Assembly (NCBI GenBank): GCA_005879245.1
Contig: VBLA01000034.1
Coordinates: 1 to 10,807, forward strand
Direction: 5' to 3'
Source of the DNA: Deltaproteobacteria bacterium
GTDB taxonomy: Bacteria; Desulfobacterota; Binatia; DP-6
DNA: 10,807 bases
The position numbers were made by a program, and so were the translations under genes. Below are positions 1 to 8,013 of the stretch, piece by piece. Each line of letters starts with the position of its first letter. The first letter of the stretch is position 1. The notes beneath the pieces are model-generated. The model was not told where the DNA came from. It worked only from the letters and a program-made list of their open reading frames with translations, and did not search any database.

Positions 1-1
1 C

Positions 2-2299
2 CGGCCGCTCGCGGAGCAGAATCCACAGCGCGGCCGGGAGCGCGGTGAAGTCGGCGACCATCGACAGCACGAAGGCGAGCGCTGCCAGCACGCCGAACTG
101 CCGTATCGGCGGCAGCTCCCCGCCCGCGAAGGCGAGGAAGCCGCCCGCGTTGATGATGGTGGCGAAGAAGATCGCGCGGCCGGCGATCATCAGCGTGTGC
201 GCGAGCGCCTGCTCCACCGTGCCATCGCGGCGTCGCTCGAGAAAATGGTAGAAGAAGTGGATCTGGTCGTTCTCGGATGTCCCGAGCACGGTCGAGGCGA
301 TCAGGATCGTGGCGATGTTGAGCATCATCCCCGTCAGGCGCATGACGAGGAACATCACCAGGATGGCGAAGAGCGACGGGATCATCGCCATGAGCCGCGC
401 CGCGCCGCTGCGGAAGACCACGAGGAAGGCGCCGAAGATGACCAGCACCGTGAGCGCGAAGCTGTCGACCAGGGTCGGCACGAGGTTCTGGGCCATCTTG
501 GCGTGCAGGGGTGCCAGGCCGACGATCTGCATCCGGAACTCCCCCAGCGCGGGGTTGCGTGCGACGGCATCGTCCCAGTGCCCGCGGATCCGGTCCGCGA
601 GGCGCACGAACCCCTCGTGCTCGGCGGTGCGTGTGACGACCGTCACGTGCGTCTGGGCCAGCGTATGCGGCTGCACGAACCGCTGCAGCATGGGTTCCGT
701 CGCGACGAGGCCCTCGAAATCGGCCGCGAGCTGCTCGCGGCCCTCCCGATCCGTGGGCCAGCCGTCGCCGGCGCCGGCGAGGTAGCGCACCAGGCGCAGG
801 AGGGTGGTCGGGCCGATCGCGGCCCCCACCGCCGGGTCGGCCTCGAGCACCTGCTGGAACTCGTGCAGACCGGTCAGCACGTCGGGCTCCGACACGCTGC
901 CGACGCCGCCCTGCAGCCAGACGTCAGTGACGGAGAGCCCGGGGATGATTCGCCCGAAGCGCTGGATGTCCAGGTAGAGCGGGGCCGTGTGGCTCATGTA
1001 CTGAACCGGATCGGTGAGGATGCGCATGGGCGCGACGAAGCCCGGCACGCCGAAGAGCGCGCCGCCGCCGCACGCCGCCAGCGCGAGCGACGCCCCTACG
1101 AGCGGCCAGCGCCAGCGCCAGCTCGCCTGCGGGAGCCAGCCGGCGAGGCGTACGATCCACCCGCCCGCGGTGCGACGCTCCTGCTCGGTCGGCGTGCGGA
1201 GCACCTTCTGGAGTGCCGGAAAGAGCGTGAACACGACGACCCAGGTGCAGGCGAGGCCGACCGCCACCCAGAGTCCCATCTCGCGGATGGGCCGGATGTG
1301 CGAGACCATCAGCGCCGCGAAGCCGACCGCCGTCGCGAAGATCGAGGCCGTGCAGGCGACGAACTTGTTCGTGAGCGCGAACACCTGGTGCTCGTCGACC
1401 GGGCGCCCGGCGGGGCGCTCGACGAAGCGCGATTGCAGGTAGACGAGCGTCGAGGTGGCGGTCACCAGGATGGTCATTGGGACCATCGGCGAGACGATGG
1501 TGAGCGCCCCGCCGCTCGCGCCGATGTACCCCATCGACACGGCAAGGCACGCGCCGAGGGTCAGAAGGAAGGCGAGCAGCGTGCGCGCCGAGCGGTAGAG
1601 CACCACGATCAGGACGACTACGAATCCCGCGAACCCGACGAAGTACCTCCAGGCCGAGCGCTGCGTCTCGTCGAGGTACGCGTTCACGTATGGCTCGCCG
1701 AGGGCGTGCAGGCCGCGTAGCGGCGCCGGACTCGACACGAACTCGCCGATCGCGCCGGTGAGCGCGGCGAGCACCGCCCGTCGCTCGTCGCTACCGTGCA
1801 CGTCGAGCACGAGACCGATGGCGAGGAAGTGGTCGCCGAGGAGCCCCTGGTGCCGGAAGAGGTCCGTCCCGGCGACGAACGTCCGGAACGCCGCGATCTC
1901 GTCCGCGGTCGCGTCGAAGCCGGCGTGGGCACGACGGAACACGGAGAGCGCGGAGTTCGCCTGCACGTGCGGGACACCGGCCAGCCGCCGCTCGATGCGG
2001 TCGAACCGGGCCACGACCGCCGGGGACAGCGGATCGTCGGCCTCCGCCAGCAGGAGCGCGAACTCGCCCGCGCCAAAGACCTGTTGGAACGAGCGTGTGG
2101 CGACGTAGTCCGGATCCTCAGGGACGATGAGCCGGTCGATCGAGTTGTCCTGACGGACCTGAGCGGCGAAGCACCCCTGCGTCCACTTCGGGCACGAGCG
2201 GCGAGGCGTCTCTCGGGGGCGCGCGCAGTCCAACGTATGTAGCACAATCGGGGACCGGATGAAGCGGCCGCAGCAGGGCACGGCGGTGTTCACCGGCAT
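2..2299 (-). CDS. RND/MMPL superfamily exporter, C-terminus cut by window edge
   Basis: This is a proton-driven inner-membrane exporter of the RND/MMPL (sterol-sensing-domain-like) type, probably moving a lipid or hydrophobic compound. 766 codons are open from ATG 2299 to the left edge. The order is the classic duplicated one. A periplasmic domain (residues about 48-215, beginning VRQDNSIDRLIVPEDPDY) is followed by a TM block at 218-362. Next come a soluble linker, TM7 (about 398-417), a second periplasmic domain (420-605) and a second TM block (about 610-763, containing GTSENDQIHFFYHFLE). Only a short C-terminal tail can be missing. The start is supported by AGAAGGGG six bases upstream and by coupling to the glycosyltransferase stop codon. 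The oddity is that residues 21-46 are basic and Cys-rich where TM1 should be, although RFIRSPIVL (12-20) resembles the usual N-terminus. The family call is firm; the substrate is unknown. Confidence 0.88.
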   Translation of the reverse strand, partial: MPVNTAVPCCGRFIRSPIVLHTLDCARPRETPRRSCPKWTQGCFAAQVRQDNSIDRLIVPEDPDYVATRSFQQVFGAGEFALLLAEADDPLSPAVVARFDRIERRLAGVPHVQANSALSVFRRAHAGFDATADEIAAFRTFVAGTDLFRHQGLLGDHFLAIGLVLDVHGSDERRAVLAALTGAIGEFVSSPAPLRGLHALGEPYVNAYLDETQRSAWRYFVGFAGFVVVLIVVLYRSARTLLAFLLTLGACLAVSMGYIGASGGALTIVSPMVPMTILVTATSTLVYLQSRFVERPAGRPVDEHQVFALTNKFVACTASIFATAVGFAALMVSHIRPIREMGLWVAVGLACTWVVVFTLFPALQKVLRTPTEQERRTAGGWIVRLAGWLPQASWRWRWPLVGASLALAACGGGALFGVPGFVAPMRILTDPVQYMSHTAPLYLDIQRFGRIIPGLSVTDVWLQGGVGSVSEPDVLTGLHEFQQVLEADPAVGAAIGPTTLLRLVRYLAGAGDGWPTDREGREQLAADFEGLVATEPMLQRFVQPHTLAQTHVTVVTRTAEHEGFVRLADRIRGHWDDAVARNPALGEFRMQIVGLAPLHAKMAQNLVPTLVDSFALTVLVIFGAFLVVFRSGAARLMAMIPSLFAILVMFLVMRLTGMMLNIATILIASTVLGTSENDQIHFFYHFLERRRDGTVEQALAHTLMIAGRAIFFATIINAGGFLAFAGGELPPIRQFGVLAALAFVLSMVADFTALPAALWILLRERP

Positions 2300-3999
2300 C
2301 AACTACCCCTTCTGAGACCAGCCGGGGATCGGGTACCCGGGGCGTCGCGCGCGGGGACGAGCGGGCCATGCGGCGCGACGACGAGTGCCAGGTGGCCGCG
2401 CAGCGCCTGTCGGGCCTCGCTCACCGCGAGGACCGGAAGGGGCCGGCCCGCCCCGTCGCGCAACCGCCGCCACTCGTCTTCCCAGAGCAGGAGCCACGCG
2501 TCGGCGGAGGCACCTCCGGCGGGCCAGGGGTGGAGGGGTCGGGGCGCGTAGAAGCGGAGGCCGGGATCGGGAGGGAAGAGCGCGTAGAGCGTCGCGTCGG
2601 CGGGGACGAGGTGTGCGACCCGTGCACCGAAGGTCTTGAGGCTCCGGTCCTGTGCGATGGCCGGGTGGAGAAGGGCATCGAAGCTCACCGTCCAGGCGAC
2701 CATCAGCGCGGCCACGCCGAGGACCAGCCGGTGCCACTCCGCCTCCCGGGCGGCGCGTGCGAGAGCCAGGGCCACGGCGGCCGTTGCCAGCGCGAGCAGA
2801 ACGAGCGGTAGAGCCGCGCCGCGAGCGGCGGCGACGAGGCTCGCAGCCCCCGCAGCGTCTGGCGGCGCCAGCCAGCGTCCGAGGCGGGGCGCGGGGTCGA
2901 ATCCGAGGGCGAGGGCGGCGGCGCCGAGCGCGAGGACGAGAGCGGCCGGGGCGTAGAGCCGGGCGGTCAGGCGCGTCGCCCGGGTGATCCGCTGATTCTC
3001 CGGGGGGGCGGCGACTCCGGCTCCGATGAGCAACGCGACCGCCGGGTAGATCGGCAGCAGGTAGACGCTGCGCTTCGCGGCAGCGAGCGTGAAGAAGACC
3101 ACCGTGGTTGCGCACCACGCCGCGGCCAGCTTCGCGACGGCCGGGCGGGGTCGCTCGCGGAGCGGGAGGAAGAGGAGCGGGAGGATCGGCGTCCAGGGGA
3201 GCAGGCCGACGAGGCCGAGCGGTACGAGGTAGCCCGGCCCGTGCGCGTGCCCCGTCTCGGCGCTCTCCGGTTCCAGGAAGCGAAGCCAGTTCTCGCGCGC
3301 CACCACGTCGAGCAAGGCGCCACCTTCACGGCGGAAGGCCGCCCAGTACCAGAGCGCAGCGAGGCCGGCCGCAAGGCCAAGGACGGCGAGCGGACGGAGC
3401 CGGCGTCCGGCCCCTCGGTCGGTGAGGGTGAGGGTGGCGGCGGCGAGGCCGGGCAGGACGAGGGCGACGGGTCCCTTGGCGAGGGTGCCGAGCAGGGCGC
3501 CCACCGCGGCGACCCCGACCGCCCAGCGCGAGCCACGCGCGAGGGTGAACGTCCAGCTGGCGAGCACGATCGTGAGCGCGGACGCGAGCGCCATGTCGAC
3601 ACGCGCACTGGTGGCAGCGCGCGTCCACTCGAAGGCCGTCGCGAGCACGAGCGCCGCGGGCAGGCCCGCCGCGGCGCCGTAGGCCGCGCGCGCCGTCGCC
3701 CAGGTCGCGAGCACGGCGGCCGTTGCGAGGAGTGCCGACGGGAGCCGGAGCGCCAGCTCGGGCTGCTCAGGCAGCGCGTGGAGCGTGACGGCCGCGCTCC
3801 AGTAGTAGAGCGGCGGCTTGCGCGCGGGCTCACCATCGGGCCGCATCGGCACGAGCCACGCCCCGGTACGGAGCATCTCCTGCACGACGAGCCCCTCGCG
3901 GGGTTCGCCCCGTGTGTAGAAGGGGATGCTGCCGGCGCCGGTCAGATAGAGTGCAGCGGAAAGCGCTATCAGGAGGAACGCCTCGCGGCCGGCACTCAT
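2299..3999 (-). CDS. ArnT/GT39-like membrane glycosyltransferase
   Basis: A 566-residue polytopic membrane protein of the dolichyl-phosphate-mannose mannosyltransferase (GT39)/ArnT (GT83) superfamily. These enzymes transfer a sugar from a polyprenyl-phosphate donor to a lipid or protein on the periplasmic face. The N-terminal helix (residues 7-25) leads into the first periplasmic loop with RGEPRE (30-35), an acidic catalytic-loop motif. GAWLVP (46-51) and KPPLYYW (61-67) follow, both hallmarks of ArnT-like proteins. About ten more hydrophobic segments follow to about residue 430, then a soluble C-terminal region. The ATG at 3999 places the first helix correctly, but I see no Shine-Dalgarno, so leaderless initiation is possible. 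Its TGA shares one base with the exporter's ATG, so the two are co-translated. The acceptor cannot be read from the sequence. Confidence 0.85.
   Translation of the reverse strand: MSAGREAFLLIALSAALYLTGAGSIPFYTRGEPREGLVVQEMLRTGAWLVPMRPDGEPARKPPLYYWSAAVTLHALPEQPELALRLPSALLATAAVLATWATARAAYGAAAGLPAALVLATAFEWTRAATSARVDMALASALTIVLASWTFTLARGSRWAVGVAAVGALLGTLAKGPVALVLPGLAAATLTLTDRGAGRRLRPLAVLGLAAGLAALWYWAAFRREGGALLDVVARENWLRFLEPESAETGHAHGPGYLVPLGLVGLLPWTPILPLLFLPLRERPRPAVAKLAAAWCATTVVFFTLAAAKRSVYLLPIYPAVALLIGAGVAAPPENQRITRATRLTARLYAPAALVLALGAAALALGFDPAPRLGRWLAPPDAAGAASLVAAARGAALPLVLLALATAAVALALARAAREAEWHRLVLGVAALMVAWTVSFDALLHPAIAQDRSLKTFGARVAHLVPADATLYALFPPDPGLRFYAPRPLHPWPAGGASADAWLLLWEDEWRRLRDGAGRPLPVLAVSEARQALRGHLALVVAPHGPLVPARDAPGTRSPAGLRRGS
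2306..2313 (-). promoter_or_regulatory. Shine-Dalgarno of the RND exporter
   Basis: AGAAGGGG reads on the minus strand with six bases between it and ATG 2299. It lies inside the last codons of the upstream glycosyltransferase gene. Together with the TGATG stop/start overlap it fixes the exporter's start and indicates translational coupling. Confidence 0.6.
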
Positions 4000-4052
4000 G
4001 ACGGGTGAGCGGGTTTGCGCCGGTCGGTGTCCGCTGTTACGGTGCGCGCGCC
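4000..4052. promoter_or_regulatory. Divergent intergenic region, presumed shared promoters
   Basis: This 53-bp gap separates the glycosyltransferase/exporter unit (leftward) from the methyltransferase/enolase unit (rightward), so it or the flanking coding ends must hold both promoters. I cannot pick a convincing -35/-10 pair or a Shine-Dalgarno on either side. If the methyltransferase used GTG 4005 the gap would shrink to 5 bp. Confidence 0.35.
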
Positions 4053-4739
4053 ATGCCCGCGCCGGCGACCGCGGACTACGTCGCGCGCTGGGGATACCGC
4101 ACGCTCGATGCCCGGCGCTACGAGCGGCGCCGCTACGGCGGGCGGATGCGACGCCTGAACCTCCGCCTGCTCGAGTGGGCGCTCGCCCGCGCGCTCTCCG
4201 GCGTGGCTCCGGATGGGCTCGTCCTCGATGTGCCGTGTGGTACCGGGATTCTCGCGCGTTTTCTCGCCGCGCGTGGATTCCGCGTGATCGGCACCGACCT
4301 CTCCCCGGCCATGCTGGCGGTGGCGCACGAGCGGCCCGAGGCGCTCGGCCACGTGCGGGCCGACCTCGAGATGCCGCCCTACCCGCCAGGCACGTTCGAC
4401 GCGGTGGTGTGTACGCGTTTTCTCATGCACCTCCCGGCGGAGAGTCGTCCGCGCGTCCTCCGGACGCTCGCCGAGCTGGCGCGCGGCCCGCTCGTCGGCA
4501 CGGTTTGTCACCCCTACACCCTGAAGACGTTCGGCCGGGGTGTGCGCCGTCTGCTCGGCCGCCAGGCCAAGCGGAGCCCACGGCTCACGCGTTCAGCGCT
4601 CGCCGCCGAGGTGGCCGCTGCCGGCCTACGCCTGGAGCGGGTGATCCCCGTCATGCCCATCCTCTCGGAGGTGTGGGTCGTCGTCCTCCGCGTTCCTTCG
4701 GGCGCTCAGCTAGCAGCCCCGCGGGGAGGGGTGCAATGA
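4053..4739 (+). CDS. Class I SAM-dependent methyltransferase
   Basis: A 228-residue Rossmann-fold methyltransferase, presumably cytosolic. Motif I, the SAM-binding loop, is [10 protein letters not shown] (57-66). The acidic end of strand 2 is in TDLSPAML (81-88), which should hold the SAM ribose. [20 protein letters not shown] (101-120) gives motifs II and III, followed by a TRFLMHLP helix (121-128). The N-terminal 55 residues are basic and Arg/Tyr-rich, like the cap of UbiE/Methyltransf_11-type enzymes acting on small molecules or lipids. ATG 4053 is preferred because an upstream GTG at 4005 would add 16 unconserved residues and nearly abut the divergent gene. Neither start has a clear ribosome site. 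The TGA overlaps the enolase ATG (ATGA), so the genes are likely co-transcribed. The substrate is unknown. Confidence 0.8.
   Translation: MPAPATADYVARWGYRTLDARRYERRRYGGRMRRLNLRLLEWALARALSGVAPDGLVLDVPCGTGILARFLAARGFRVIGTDLSPAMLAVAHERPEALGHVRADLEMPPYPPGTFDAVVCTRFLMHLPAESRPRVLRTLAELARGPLVGTVCHPYTLKTFGRGVRRLLGRQAKRSPRLTRSALAAEVAAAGLRLERVIPVMPILSEVWVVVLRVPSGAQLAAPRGGVQ
4725..4729 (+). promoter_or_regulatory. Shine-Dalgarno of enolase
   Basis: GGAGG within GGGGAGGGG, six bases before ATG 4736 and inside the methyltransferase 3' end. It decides the enolase start within a longer open frame that extends upstream to 3998 without a stop. Confidence 0.7.
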
Positions 4740-6016
4740 GGACGATCGAAAGCGTTCGCGCCCGCGAGATCCTGGATTCACGGGGGCAGCCGACGGTCGA
4801 GGCGACCGTCGTGGTCGCGGGCGGCGCCGCGGGCTGGGCAGCGGTCCCGTCGGGCGCCTCGACCGGAGCCCACGAAGCGGTCGAGCTGCGCGACGGAGAC
4901 ACGCGTCGCTACGCGGGCAAGGGGGTGCTCCGCGCGGTCGGGAACGTGAACGACGTCCTCGGTCCGGGCCTCCGCGGACTCGACGTCGGCGATCAGACGG
5001 CGATCGACGCCCGGCTCGTCGCGCTCGACGGCACCCCCAACAAGGCGCGTCTGGGAGCGAACGCCATCCTCGCCGTTTCGCTCGCGTGCGCGCGCGCCGC
5101 GGCGGCCGCCGCCGGACGTCCGCTCTACCGGGCGCTCGGCAGCGACGCGGCCACGCTTCTCCCCGTGCCGCTCATGAACGTGATCAACGGCGGCCGGCAC
5201 GCCACGAACCCGCTCGACTTCCAGGAGTTCATGATCGTGCCCCACGGCGCCTCCTCGTTCCACGAGGCGACCCGCCAGGGGGTGGAGGTCTATCACGTGC
5301 TGCGCGGCTTGCTCGATCGGCGCGGGTTCACCACTGCCGTGGGTGACGAGGGCGGCTTCGCGCCAGCGCTGCGAGCGCACGAGGAAGCGCTCGACCTCCT
5401 CGTGGAGGCGATTGGCGGCGCAGGGCTCACGCCGGGGCGCGACGTCTCGATCGCGCTCGACGCGGCGGCGAGCGAGCTCGCCGCCGACGGTGGCTACGTC
5501 TTTCACAAGGCCGGCGGCCGCCGCCAGTCGGCCGACGAGCTGATCGCGCTCTACTCCCGCTGGGCGAGCGCCTATCCCCTGGTCTCGATCGAGGACGGAC
5601 TCGGCGAGGACGATTGGGAGGGATGGCAGCGGCTCACCGCGGCGCTCGGCGACCGGCTCCAGCTCGTCGGGGACGACATCTTCGTGACCAACGAGCGCAT
5701 CCTCGCCCGGGGGATCGCGGAACGCGTCGCGAACGCCGTGCTGATCAAGCTGAACCAGATCGGGACGGTCACGGAGACACGGGACACCATGGCGCGCGCA
5801 CGCGGCGCCGGCTACCGTCAGGTCGTGTCGCACCGCTCGGGCGAGACCGAGGATGCCTTCATCGCAGATTTCGCGGTCGCCACGGGCGCCGGTCAGATCA
5901 AGACGGGTGCACCCTGCCGCTCGGAGCGGACGGCCAAATACAACCGTCTCCTCGCGATCGCTGAGGAGCTCGGGGGTGCGGCCCGCTACCTGGACCCGTT
6001 CCGTCGCTCAGGCTGA
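4736..6016 (+). CDS. eno: Enolase (phosphopyruvate hydratase)
   Basis: Catalyses the reversible dehydration of 2-phosphoglycerate to phosphoenolpyruvate in glycolysis and gluconeogenesis; cytosolic, Mg-dependent, usually dimeric or octameric. The 426-residue length is normal. All signature elements are present. The N-terminus has [11 protein letters not shown] (12-22) and the SGAST loop (39-43). His155 and Glu164 lie in NGGRH and DFQEF, and the acid/base Glu205 is in GDEGGF. Mg ligands are Asp242 (ALDAAASE), Glu286 ([11 protein letters not shown]) and Asp313 (VGDDIFVTN). Lys338 is in LIKLNQIGT, His366 in SHRSGETED, and Lys389 in GQIKTGAP. The usual SxSR after the last motif reads APCR, a mild change. 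It follows a methyltransferase by ATGA overlap instead of the common neighbours pyrG or ftsB. The identification is certain. Confidence 0.98.
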   Translation: MRTIESVRAREILDSRGQPTVEATVVVAGGAAGWAAVPSGASTGAHEAVELRDGDTRRYAGKGVLRAVGNVNDVLGPGLRGLDVGDQTAIDARLVALDGTPNKARLGANAILAVSLACARAAAAAAGRPLYRALGSDAATLLPVPLMNVINGGRHATNPLDFQEFMIVPHGASSFHEATRQGVEVYHVLRGLLDRRGFTTAVGDEGGFAPALRAHEEALDLLVEAIGGAGLTPGRDVSIALDAAASELAADGGYVFHKAGGRRQSADELIALYSRWASAYPLVSIEDGLGEDDWEGWQRLTAALGDRLQLVGDDIFVTNERILARGIAERVANAVLIKLNQIGTVTETRDTMARARGAGYRQVVSHRSGETEDAFIADFAVATGAGQIKTGAPCRSERTAKYNRLLAIAEELGGAARYLDPFRRSG

Positions 6017-6045
6017 GACCTTCCCCCTGGCTGCCGGTGTTTCCC

Positions 6046-7620
6046 CTACGGGGGCGGGCGGTTGGCGTAGAGGTGGCGGCGCGCGGTGGCGTGCCAGAGG
6101 AACGCGCCTGTGCCGAGGAGGGCCTCGATCGCGGCGAAGTGGCTCTGGCCCGTCACGAGGAAGACCGGGTCGTCGTGAGCGAAGAGTTGGCGCACCAGCT
6201 CCTGATCCTCCGTCTCGATCGGAGGCGTGCCGAGGTAGAACGCAAGTGAGTGGGCGTGCCCGCCGAAGGCGATGACGGGCACGGGGCCCAGGGTAGCGAC
6301 GAGGCGAGCCGCCTCCCGGTCGCTGTAGAGCGCACCTACCGCGGGCGCGATCAGGCGAACCGAGAGCGGATAGAGGGTGAGTGACGCGCCGAGGAGCGCG
6401 GCCGGCACGAGGCCGGGACGCGCGCGGCGGAGAGCGACCACCAGGCCCACGGCCCACCCGAGCGCGGCCGCCGCCAGGAGCACGCGGCCGGCTGGTGCCA
6501 CCGGGAGGACGAGGTCGAGGAGGAGCACCGAGCCCGCTGCGACCACCAGGACGCCCGCCGAGAGCCATCCGACGACGCGGAGCCAGGCGTCGTCCCCCCC
6601 TGCCGGTCTCCTCCATGTGCCCGTCACCGCCGGACCGACGAGAAGTGCGAGCGGGGCGAGCGCCGAGAGTGCATAGGTCGGGAGCTTCCCCCGTGCGACG
6701 GTGAGGATCACCGGCACGACCGCCGCCCAGAGCACGAGCGCTCGCCGCTGCGGATCCCGCGCGGCGCGGACGACGGCGGGAGGCGCGACCAGCGTCCAGG
6801 GCAGGAAGAGGAGCGGCAGCCAGACGAGATAGTAGTATACGGGGGCGGCATGCGGGCTCTCGCTGCCCAGGCGACGGAGGTTGGTCTGAGCGAAGCCCGA
6901 GAGATAGCTCGGATCGAGGATGCCCACCGGCACGTAGAGAAGCGCAGCGATCGTCAGCACCACCGCGAGGCCGCGCGGCAGACCGAGTGCGCGCCACGGC
7001 GGACGCGGGCGTGTGACGAGGACGGCCAGCACGAGCGGTGCCCCGATCAGCACACCGGCGAGCGGCCCCTTGACGAGCGTCCCGAGCCCGGCAGCGACGA
7101 AGGGCGCGAGCATCGGACGGCGAGCGGCAGGGCGCTCGAGCCAGGCGAGGCCCGCCAGTACGCCGACGGTCACGCAGGCCGTGAAGAGCATGTCGAGGTT
7201 GGCGTAGCGCGCGAGCGCGAACCAACCGGCGCTGGTGGCCGCGACCAGGGCCGCCCCGATGGCCGCGGCAATGCCCGCGCGCGGCAGCGCGTAGACGTAG
7301 AGCGCCAGCACCGAGAGGAGCGCCGCCGCGACGCTGACCATGCGGGCCTGCGTCTCGCCGACGCCGGCGCCGGCGTACGCGAGCGTCACGAGCCAGTAGT
7401 ACCCGGCCGGCTTCTCGCGATAGGGCGCAAGGTCGAGCGTGGGAAGCAACAGCCGGCGGATGCCGTGTGCCGCCGCCATCTCGCGCGCCACCTCGGCGTG
7501 GCGCGCCTCGTCGGGATCCCAGAGGGGATAGCGACCGAGGTCCTGAGAGAAGAGAGCGCCGGCGACGGCCGCGACGAGCAGGCCGCCGGCGATCGTACGC
7601 GGAAGCGAGGGGTATGCCAT
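6046..7620 (-). CDS. Second ArnT/GT39-like membrane glycosyltransferase
   Basis: A 524-residue multi-pass membrane protein of the ArnT (GT83)/GT39 superfamily, expected to move a sugar from a polyprenyl-phosphate carrier to an envelope acceptor on the periplasmic side. From ATG 7620, the first helix (about 8-26) is followed by WDPDEARHAEVAREM (34-48), the canonical acidic catalytic loop. REKPAGYYW (68-76) matches the KPP-x-x-W element. FALARYANLDMLFT and LVKGPLAGVLIG are further family-typical stretches. About ten hydrophobic helices end near residue 420, then a roughly 80-residue soluble tail. A GTG at 7626 in the same frame has a better-spaced GAGG and is an equally possible start. It is convergent with enolase (29-bp gap) and divergent from the small membrane protein. 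It is only distantly similar to the glycosyltransferase at 2299-3999 and has a more canonical DE-x-R motif. Confidence 0.87.
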   Translation of the reverse strand: MAYPSLPRTIAGGLLVAAVAGALFSQDLGRYPLWDPDEARHAEVAREMAAAHGIRRLLLPTLDLAPYREKPAGYYWLVTLAYAGAGVGETQARMVSVAAALLSVLALYVYALPRAGIAAAIGAALVAATSAGWFALARYANLDMLFTACVTVGVLAGLAWLERPAARRPMLAPFVAAGLGTLVKGPLAGVLIGAPLVLAVLVTRPRPPWRALGLPRGLAVVLTIAALLYVPVGILDPSYLSGFAQTNLRRLGSESPHAAPVYYYLVWLPLLFLPWTLVAPPAVVRAARDPQRRALVLWAAVVPVILTVARGKLPTYALSALAPLALLVGPAVTGTWRRPAGGDDAWLRVVGWLSAGVLVVAAGSVLLLDLVLPVAPAGRVLLAAAALGWAVGLVVALRRARPGLVPAALLGASLTLYPLSVRLIAPAVGALYSDREAARLVATLGPVPVIAFGGHAHSLAFYLGTPPIETEDQELVRQLFAHDDPVFLVTGQSHFAAIEALLGTGAFLWHATARRHLYANRPPP

Positions 7621-7684
7621 TCGCACGCCGCGAGAGCCTCAGCCGCTATGGACCGGCCGCGCCCGCGAGTAGTATGTGCCCCCC
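7621..7684. promoter_or_regulatory. Divergent intergenic region, presumed promoters
   Basis: A 64-bp gap between the leftward glycosyltransferase and the rightward small membrane protein. GAGG on the minus strand sits 10 bases before the alternative GTG 7626. On the plus strand a TAGTAT hexamer (7670-7675) lies about ten bases before ATG 7685. Its match to a -10 box is too weak to call on its own. Confidence 0.3.
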
Positions 7685-8008
7685 ATGCGCCGGCGGCTCG
7701 GGGTGTTCGCCCTCGGTCTCCTCGTCGGGGCAGGACTCGGCGTCGGCGCGGGCTACCTCTACTGGGGTCGGCGCGTGGCGGCGTTCGGCGAGCGCCTCGC
7801 CGGGCTCGAGGCGTCGGCGAGTCAGGTACAGGGCGAGCGCGAGAGGCTGCATCGCGCGCTCGACGACATCCTCCGCGAGCGGCGGGAGATGGCCGAGACG
7901 GCCGAGCATCTCCGGACGCAGGTCGAGCAGCAGGTGGAACGGCTCGAGTCCCTGGCCCGCGAGCTCGTACCGACCCCGACTCCGCCGGACGCCGACGGCT
8001 CGCCGTGA
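7685..8008 (+). CDS. Small single-pass membrane protein with coiled coil, function unknown
   Basis: I do not recognise a family. From ATG 7685 the protein has 107 residues. A short basic start (MRRR) is followed by one hydrophobic helix (about 6-27) rich in spaced glycines, which could favour helix packing. A strongly charged heptad-like region (31-95, rich in Glu, Arg, Leu and Gln) looks like a coiled coil, and the tail is Pro/Asp-rich. The basic N-terminus predicts N-in topology, with the coiled coil in the periplasm. Codon use is typical of the window, with G/C third positions, which supports real coding. GTG 7676 is a possible earlier start adding three residues. It is convergent with the YiiX-like gene, with only 5 bp between stops. 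The architecture resembles FtsB/DivIC-type proteins, but no diagnostic motif is visible. Confidence 0.65.
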   Translation: MRRRLGVFALGLLVGAGLGVGAGYLYWGRRVAAFGERLAGLEASASQVQGERERLHRALDDILRERREMAETAEHLRTQVEQQVERLESLARELVPTPTPPDADGSP

Positions 8009-8013
8009 TCCTC

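Noticed and set aside
197..1720. A 507-codon plus-strand open frame
   Set aside because: Its product is rich in Arg, Glu, Asp and His with no family pattern. It is the antisense of the RND exporter, whose minus-strand frame has clear transporter motifs.
2225..2255. Promoter-like TGCTACATA on the minus strand ahead of the exporter's conserved region
   Set aside because: The match to an extended -10 is poor and there is no -35. The coupled ATG at 2299 with its ribosome site explains the start better.
3998..4735. N-terminal extension of enolase (246 extra codons)
   Set aside because: The frame is open only because of GC content. It overlaps the real methyltransferase in another frame, and enolase has its own ribosome site and a normal length from 4736.
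4778..5833. A 351-codon minus-strand open frame
   Set aside because: It is entirely antisense to enolase, which is unmistakable on the plus strand.
6036..6056. Possible terminator between enolase and the convergent glycosyltransferase
   Set aside because: CCCC-TAC-GGGG is a four-pair stem with no T-tract on either strand. It is too weak to call.
2299..7620. The two glycosyltransferases as a recent duplication or composite element
   Set aside because: They share only family motifs and differ in catalytic-loop sequence, length and C-terminal tail, and no flanking repeats are seen.
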